Source of the DNA: Halomonas sp.
GTDB taxonomy: Bacteria; Pseudomonadota; Gammaproteobacteria; Pseudomonadales; Halomonadaceae
DNA: 5,751 bases
Reading direction: 5' to 3'
NCBI GenBank assembly: GCA_003560175.1
Contig: PWIZ01000085.1
Coordinates: 1 to 5,751 of the forward strand
Shown here: in pieces, positions 1 through 5,751 of the stretch
Layout of the letters: each line of letters begins with the position of its first letter
Position numbering within the stretch: the stretch's first letter is position 1
Position numbers and translations under genes: made by a program
Notes under the pieces: model-generated
What the model was told of the DNA's origin: nothing
Database searches by the model: none
The model's input: only the letters and a program-made list of their open reading frames with translations

Positions 1-1
1 C

Positions 2-2640
<2,639 letters not shown>

Positions 2641-2641
<1 letters not shown>

Positions 2642-2982
2642 TGGAAGCCCTGTTCTCGCTTGTGGTCGGCGTACTTACCGCCAGCGGCATCTACCTGCTG
2701 CTGCGCGGACGCACCTTCCCGGTCATCGTCGGCCTCGCCCTGCTGGGCTACGCGGTGAACCTCTTCCTCTTCTCCACCGGCGGCCTGCATACCCACGCTG
2801 CGGCGGTCATCGGCGAGTCGATCAGCCCGGCCGACCCACTGCCCCAGGCGCTGGTACTCACCGCTATCGTCATCGGCTTCGCCATGACCGCCTTCGTGGT
2901 GATCCTGGCGATTCGGGCGCGCAGCGAACTGGGCAGCGACCACGTCGACGGTCAGCAGGGTGAGGCGGGAGACGCCAAATGA
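2641..2982 (+). CDS. phaC: Monovalent cation/H+ antiporter subunit C (MrpC/PhaC, NuoK-like)
   Basis: Small inner-membrane subunit of 113 residues, the usual size for MnhC and homologous to NuoK of complex I. Three hydrophobic segments are visible, roughly residues 4-22, 26-45 and 69-92. The family signature DPLPQALVLTAIVIGFA sits at residues 65-81, and Asn40 follows a conserved GYAVN. In structures of Mrp and related MBH complexes this subunit packs against the NuoJ-like end of MrpA, forming the lateral ion path next to MrpD (family knowledge). The last 20 or so residues are hydrophilic and probably cytoplasmic. The start is set by the TGATG overlap with phaAB and a strong Shine-Dalgarno; the end shares ATGA with phaD. 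Both overlaps indicate translation as part of one polycistronic message. Confidence 0.96.
2965..2972 (+). promoter_or_regulatory. Ribosome binding site of phaD
   Basis: The purine-rich stretch GCGGGAGA, with core GGGAG, ends six bases before the ATG at 2979. It lies inside the end of phaC. It is a weaker match to the anti-Shine-Dalgarno than at the other junctions, so coupling through the ATGA overlap may matter more here. Confidence 0.5.
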
Positions 2983-4520
2983 TCCAGCACCTGGTCACCC
3001 TGCCGGTCCTGATCCCGATGATCGGCGCCGTGGTCCTGCTGCTGGTCAGCCAGGCCAGTGATTCCCGTCGTCGTCAGTTGAGCGTTGCACTGTGTGTTGC
3101 CCAGGTGCTGGTCAGCGCCTGGCTGCTCTCACGGGCGGCCAGCGGTGAGATGCTCTTCTACGCCCTGGGCAACTGGCAGGCCCCCTTCGGCATCGTACTG
3201 ATGCTCGATCGCCTGTCGGCGCTGATGCTCACCCTGACCGCGGTCCTGGCCCTGGGCTGCGTGCTGTTCGCCTGCGCCGGTGAGGACATTCGAGGCAGCA
3301 ACTTCCACGGCCTATTCCAGCTGCAGCTGATGGGTCTCAACGGCGCCTTCATGACCGGCGACCTGTTCAACCTCTTCGTCTTCTTCGAGATCACTCTCTT
3401 GGCCTCCTACGCCCTGATGATGCATGGCGGCGGCAAGGAGCGCATCGGCGCCGGGCTGCACTATGTGATTCTCAACATTGCCGGCTCGGCGCTTTTCATC
3501 ATCGCGCTGGGCGTGCTCTATGGCGCCACCGGCACCCTCAACATGGCCGACATGGCACGTCGGGTGGCGGTCATGGACGGCGACCAGGCGGCGCTGGTGA
3601 CCGCCGGCGCCCTGCTACTGATCGTGGTCTTCAGCCTCAAGGCGGCCCTGCTGCCGCTCTACTTCTGGCTACCGCGCACCTACGCTGCTGCCCCGGCACC
3701 GGTAGCCGCGCTGTTCGCCATCATGACCAAGCTCGGCCTCTATGCCATCCTGCGGGTGCAGTCGCTCATCTTCGCCGACACACCCGTGGCTGAGGCGATC
3801 GCCACCTGGCTATGGTGGGCGGGCCTGGCCACCATCGTCCTAGCCGGTGTGGGCGTGCTCGCGGCGCGCGACCTGCGCAACCTCGTCGCCTACCTGGTGC
3901 TGATCTCGGTGGGCACCCTGTTGGCCGGCCAGGCGCTGGGCACCGTCGAAGCGGTTGGAGCTCTTCTCTACTACTTGCCTCACACCACGCTGATCTGCGG
4001 GGCCCTCTATCTGATCGCCGAACTGATCAGCCAGCAGCGCGGAAAGGCGGGCACGCGACTGGTGCGCGGCCGACGCCTCTACCAGCGCCACCTGCTGGGC
4101 GGCATGTTCCTGGTCGCCGCGGTCGCGGTAGCCGGCCTGCCGCCACTGGCCGGCGCCCTGGGCAAGCTGCTGCTGATGCAGGCCGCCGAAGGGGCCGCCC
4201 GGCTCTGGCTGTGGCCGCTGCTGCTGCTGGCCGGTCTGGCCGCGCTGATCGCCATGTCCCGGGCCGGCTCAGTGTTCTTCTGGGCCAGCTACAAGGGCGC
4301 AGCGGACAGCGGCCGGGTCACGCGCCCACAGCTTATCGGCGTGCTCTGGCTGCTGGCCAGCGCGCCGCTGCTGGTGGGCTTCGCCGGCCCGGTCAGCGAT
4401 TACGCCCGAGCGACTGCGGAACAGCTGGCCGAGCCGCAGGTTGTGGTCTCCAGGCTACTCGGCGAATCGCCTGCCCTGCAGTTCGGCCGGCTCACCAATG
4501 ACGAGGGAGAGTCACCATGA
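2979..4520 (+). CDS. phaD: Monovalent cation/H+ antiporter subunit D (MrpD/PhaD, NuoM/NuoN-like)
   Basis: Polytopic inner-membrane subunit of 513 residues, normal for MrpD, with about 14 hydrophobic segments. It belongs to the antiporter-like family that includes NuoL, NuoM and NuoN. Visible signatures are LMLDRLSALML near residue 74, NLFVFFEITLLASY with Glu137 (3387-3389), FSLKAALLPLYFWLP with Lys221 (3639-3641), and APVAALFAIMTKLGLYAILR with Lys251 (3729-3731). AGLPPLAGALGKLLL follows with Lys396. Glu137 falls at the residue number of the essential glutamate described for Bacillus MrpD, which supports the chosen start. Where PhaA has [10 protein letters not shown], this protein reads RDLRNLVAYL, so the Lys is Arg300, and no Lys follows His335 in YYLPHTTLICGALY. 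From about residue 463 the tail is hydrophilic. It overlaps both phaC and phaE by ATGA. By family knowledge it is one of the two subunits thought to carry ion/proton translocation. Confidence 0.97.
   Translation: MIQHLVTLPVLIPMIGAVVLLLVSQASDSRRRQLSVALCVAQVLVSAWLLSRAASGEMLFYALGNWQAPFGIVLMLDRLSALMLTLTAVLALGCVLFACAGEDIRGSNFHGLFQLQLMGLNGAFMTGDLFNLFVFFEITLLASYALMMHGGGKERIGAGLHYVILNIAGSALFIIALGVLYGATGTLNMADMARRVAVMDGDQAALVTAGALLLIVVFSLKAALLPLYFWLPRTYAAAPAPVAALFAIMTKLGLYAILRVQSLIFADTPVAEAIATWLWWAGLATIVLAGVGVLAARDLRNLVAYLVLISVGTLLAGQALGTVEAVGALLYYLPHTTLICGALYLIAELISQQRGKAGTRLVRGRRLYQRHLLGGMFLVAAVAVAGLPPLAGALGKLLLMQAAEGAARLWLWPLLLLAGLAALIAMSRAGSVFFWASYKGAADSGRVTRPQLIGVLWLLASAPLLVGFAGPVSDYARATAEQLAEPQVVVSRLLGESPALQFGRLTNDEGESP
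4503..4510 (+). promoter_or_regulatory. Ribosome binding site of phaE
   Basis: GAGGGAGA ends six bases before the ATG at 4517, but 15 bases before the second in-frame ATG at 4526. This decides the start in favour of 4517, giving a protein beginning MKTMGR. Confidence 0.65.
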
Positions 4521-5014
4521 AAACCATGGGTCGCCTGCTGCCCACTCCCACCCTGTCGCTAGTGCTGCTGGTTGTCTGGCTGCTGCTGGTGCGCAGCATT
4601 GCCCCCGGCCAGCTGATTCTCGGTGCCTTCCTGGCGGTGGTCATTCCCCAGCTCACCAAGGGCTTCTGGGATCCAATGCCCCGGGTCAGGCATCCCCTCA
4701 AGCTGGTTCGGTTCGTACTGGTGGTGCTCTATGACATTGTCAAGGCCAACATCCAGGTCAGCCTGCTGATCCTGTCCCCGAAGCGTGAACCCCACCCCGG
4801 CTTCATCGAATACCCCCTGCAGGTCAAGGAGCCGCTGACCATTACCCTGCTGGCCAACACCGTGACCATGACCCCGGGCACCGTCTCCACCAACGTTCGC
4901 CTGGATCGCTCATCGCTGCTGATCCATGTGCTCGACATGGAAGACGAACAGGCGCTGGTGCGCGAGATACATGAGCGCTATGAGCGTCCGCTGAAGGAGA
5001 TCTTCGAATGCTAG
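4517..5014 (+). CDS. phaE: Monovalent cation/H+ antiporter subunit E (MrpE/PhaE, MNHE family)
   Basis: Membrane subunit of 165 residues, normal for MnhE. Two to three hydrophobic segments lie near the N-terminus (about residues 13-44 and 62-87), followed by a soluble C-terminal domain. Recognisable family features are PGQLILGAFLAVVIP (30-44), the VLYDIVKANIQVSLLILSP stretch (70-88), and NTVTMTPGT (114-122) with the Thr119-Pro120 pair, followed by hydrophobic and acidic residues in LLIHVLDMEDEQ. The TPGT motif is conserved in MrpE and was found important in Bacillus (family knowledge). MrpE has no counterpart in complex I; it is found in Mrp and in MBH/MBX-type complexes, where it helps assembly and cation transport. 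It starts inside the last codon of phaD (ATGA) and its last seven bases overlap phaF. Confidence 0.96.
   Translation: MKTMGRLLPTPTLSLVLLVVWLLLVRSIAPGQLILGAFLAVVIPQLTKGFWDPMPRVRHPLKLVRFVLVVLYDIVKANIQVSLLILSPKREPHPGFIEYPLQVKEPLTITLLANTVTMTPGTVSTNVRLDRSSLLIHVLDMEDEQALVREIHERYERPLKEIFEC
4994..5000 (+). promoter_or_regulatory. Ribosome binding site of phaF
   Basis: AAGGAGA lies inside the end of phaE, seven bases before the ATG at 5008. It is the strongest-looking Shine-Dalgarno of the operon apart from the one before phaC, and it confirms that phaF really starts within phaE. Confidence 0.75.
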
Positions 5015-5277
5015 ACACCGCGTTGATGATCAGCCTCGGCCTGATCGTGGCGGCCATGGCGATGAATGTCGTGCGCCTGGCCAAGGGCCCCGATGTCCCC
5101 GATCGCCTGCTGGCCCTGGATACCCTCTACGTCAATTCCATCGCGCTGATCGTGCTGCTGGGGCTATGGCTCAACACCAAGACCTACTTCGAGGCGGCGA
5201 TCCTGATCGCTATGCTGGGATTAGTCGGCACCATGGCCATCTGTCGCTATCTGCTGCGCGGCGACATCATCGAGTGA
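5008..5277 (+). CDS. phaF: Monovalent cation/H+ antiporter subunit F (MrpF/PhaF)
   Basis: Small inner-membrane subunit of 89 residues, the usual MnhF length, with three hydrophobic segments at about residues 5-23, 38-56 and 60-82. The family signature between the first two segments is clear: VVRLAKGPDVPDRLLALDTL, residues 21-40. It contains Asp32-Arg33 and Asp38, of which the membrane-border aspartate is thought to take part in the cation path (family knowledge). The short hydrophilic end is RGDIIE. The gene starts in a different frame inside phaE, with seven bases shared, and ends ten bases before phaG, so it is translated from the same message. It has no close complex I homologue but is conserved in all Mrp operons. 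Confidence 0.96.
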   Translation: MLDTALMISLGLIVAAMAMNVVRLAKGPDVPDRLLALDTLYVNSIALIVLLGLWLNTKTYFEAAILIAMLGLVGTMAICRYLLRGDIIE

Positions 5278-5280
5278 GGA
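5276..5280 (+). promoter_or_regulatory. Ribosome binding site of phaG
   Basis: GAGGA overlaps the TGA stop of phaF and ends seven bases before the ATG at 5288. This is the only junction in the operon where the genes do not overlap. Confidence 0.65.
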
Positions 5281-5287
5281 AGCACAC

Positions 5288-5743
5288 ATGACCTTCACCC
5301 TTTTGGCCGAAGGCGTCGTCGCCTTCCTGCTGGTGGCGGGCGGCCTGTTCGCCTTCACCGGCTCGCTGGGTATGCTGCAGCTCAAGGATTTCTTCATGCG
5401 CCTGCACGGTCCAACCAAGGGCACCACCCTGGGAATTGGCTGCATACTGATCGCCTCGATGCTCTACTTCACGGTGACCCAGCGAGAATTCCACGTGCAG
5501 GAACTGCTGATCACGCTGTTTCTGTTCATCACGGCCCCGGTCACCGGCCACATGCTGGCCAAGACCGGCCTGCACATGCACCTGCCCTTCATCACCGGCA
5601 CCCGCGGCTCGCTGCCGGAGCTGCGCGACGAGGACGTGGGGCAGAGCCGGGTGGCGCGTCCCGCCAAGGCTCGCCATCCCTGGCGCACACGCCGCAAGTC
5701 CCTGCAGATGAAGTCCCGTCAGAAGCCCCGCCTGCCCCGCTAA
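5288..5743 (+). CDS. phaG: Monovalent cation/H+ antiporter subunit G (MrpG/PhaG) with a basic C-terminal tail
   Basis: Small inner-membrane subunit of 151 residues in the MnhG/PhaG family. Three hydrophobic segments are visible at about residues 7-28, 45-63 and 71-90. Family hallmarks are GSLGMLQLKDFFMRLHGPTK (25-44), with the His40-Gly41-Pro42 turn, then TTLGIGCIL, and FITAPVTGHMLAKTGLH (80-96) in the last membrane segment. The conserved part ends near residue 105. About 46 further residues follow that are hydrophilic and strongly basic after an acidic patch LRDEDV, with runs such as HPWRTRRKSLQMKSRQ. MnhG proteins are commonly about 110-125 residues, so this tail is longer than usual and is probably cytoplasmic. 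Base composition and codon use do not change noticeably along the tail, so a frameshift or read-through is not suggested. It is the last gene of the operon within the window. Confidence 0.94.
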   Translation: MTFTLLAEGVVAFLLVAGGLFAFTGSLGMLQLKDFFMRLHGPTKGTTLGIGCILIASMLYFTVTQREFHVQELLITLFLFITAPVTGHMLAKTGLHMHLPFITGTRGSLPELRDEDVGQSRVARPAKARHPWRTRRKSLQMKSRQKPRLPR

Positions 5744-5751
5744 CACCGGGA

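Noticed and set aside
3812..4501. Open reading frame of 229 codons on the + strand in another frame inside phaD
   Set aside because: Arg/Pro/Ala/Gly-rich translation without motifs, lying wholly inside the conserved MrpD reading frame.
5267..5746. Open reading frame of 159 codons on the - strand opposite phaG
   Set aside because: Antisense of phaG with Gln/Gly/His-rich composition, no recognisable domain and no supporting start signal examined; phaG has the family motifs and a Shine-Dalgarno.
5744..5751. Terminator or further gene after phaG
   Set aside because: Only eight bases follow the stop codon, too few to judge; no hairpin can be supported.

Overview
The window holds a nearly complete Mrp-type (Pha/Sha/Mnh) multisubunit monovalent cation/proton antiporter operon and nothing else. 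All six genes lie on the + strand with almost no intergenic DNA. MrpB is fused to the end of MrpA, so the order is AB-C-D-E-F-G. This is the six-gene 'group 2' arrangement known from Sinorhizobium (phaAB-G), Pseudomonas and Vibrio, unlike the seven-gene group 1 operons of Bacillus. The DNA is GC-rich, with strong G/C preference at third codon positions. Protein style and operon type suggest a proteobacterium, most likely a gammaproteobacterium, possibly a halophile or alkaliphile of the Halomonas kind. That genus guess is inference from general resemblance only.

Layout: 2-2641 is phaAB, cut at its 5' end by the window edge (the frame is open to the first base, and about 60-65 residues are probably missing). 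2641-2982 is phaC, 2979-4520 phaD, 4517-5014 phaE, 5008-5277 phaF and 5288-5743 phaG. Junctions are TGATG (1 base shared), ATGA (4), ATGA (4), a 7-base overlap, and a 10-base gap. Each has a readable purine-rich Shine-Dalgarno sequence 6-8 bases before the ATG. Only 8 bases follow the last stop, so terminator and downstream context are outside the window, as is the promoter.

How the genes work together: the N-terminal part of PhaAB (NuoL-like) and PhaD (NuoM/N-like) are the two antiporter-type subunits with the conserved membrane Glu and Lys residues. The C-terminal part of PhaAB (NuoJ-like plus MnhB) and PhaC (NuoK-like) supply the lateral part shared with complex I. PhaE, PhaF and PhaG are small membrane subunits that in known Mrp systems are needed for assembly and the cation path. 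The predicted complex sits in the inner membrane and exports Na+ and/or K+ in exchange for protons, supporting salt tolerance, alkaline pH homeostasis or both. The cation cannot be decided from sequence.

I found no sign of a new biological system, mobile DNA, CRISPR, RNA gene or repeat array. Points worth a second look are the truncated first gene, a basic C-terminal tail on PhaG, and differences in the conserved charged residues of PhaD relative to the PhaA half.
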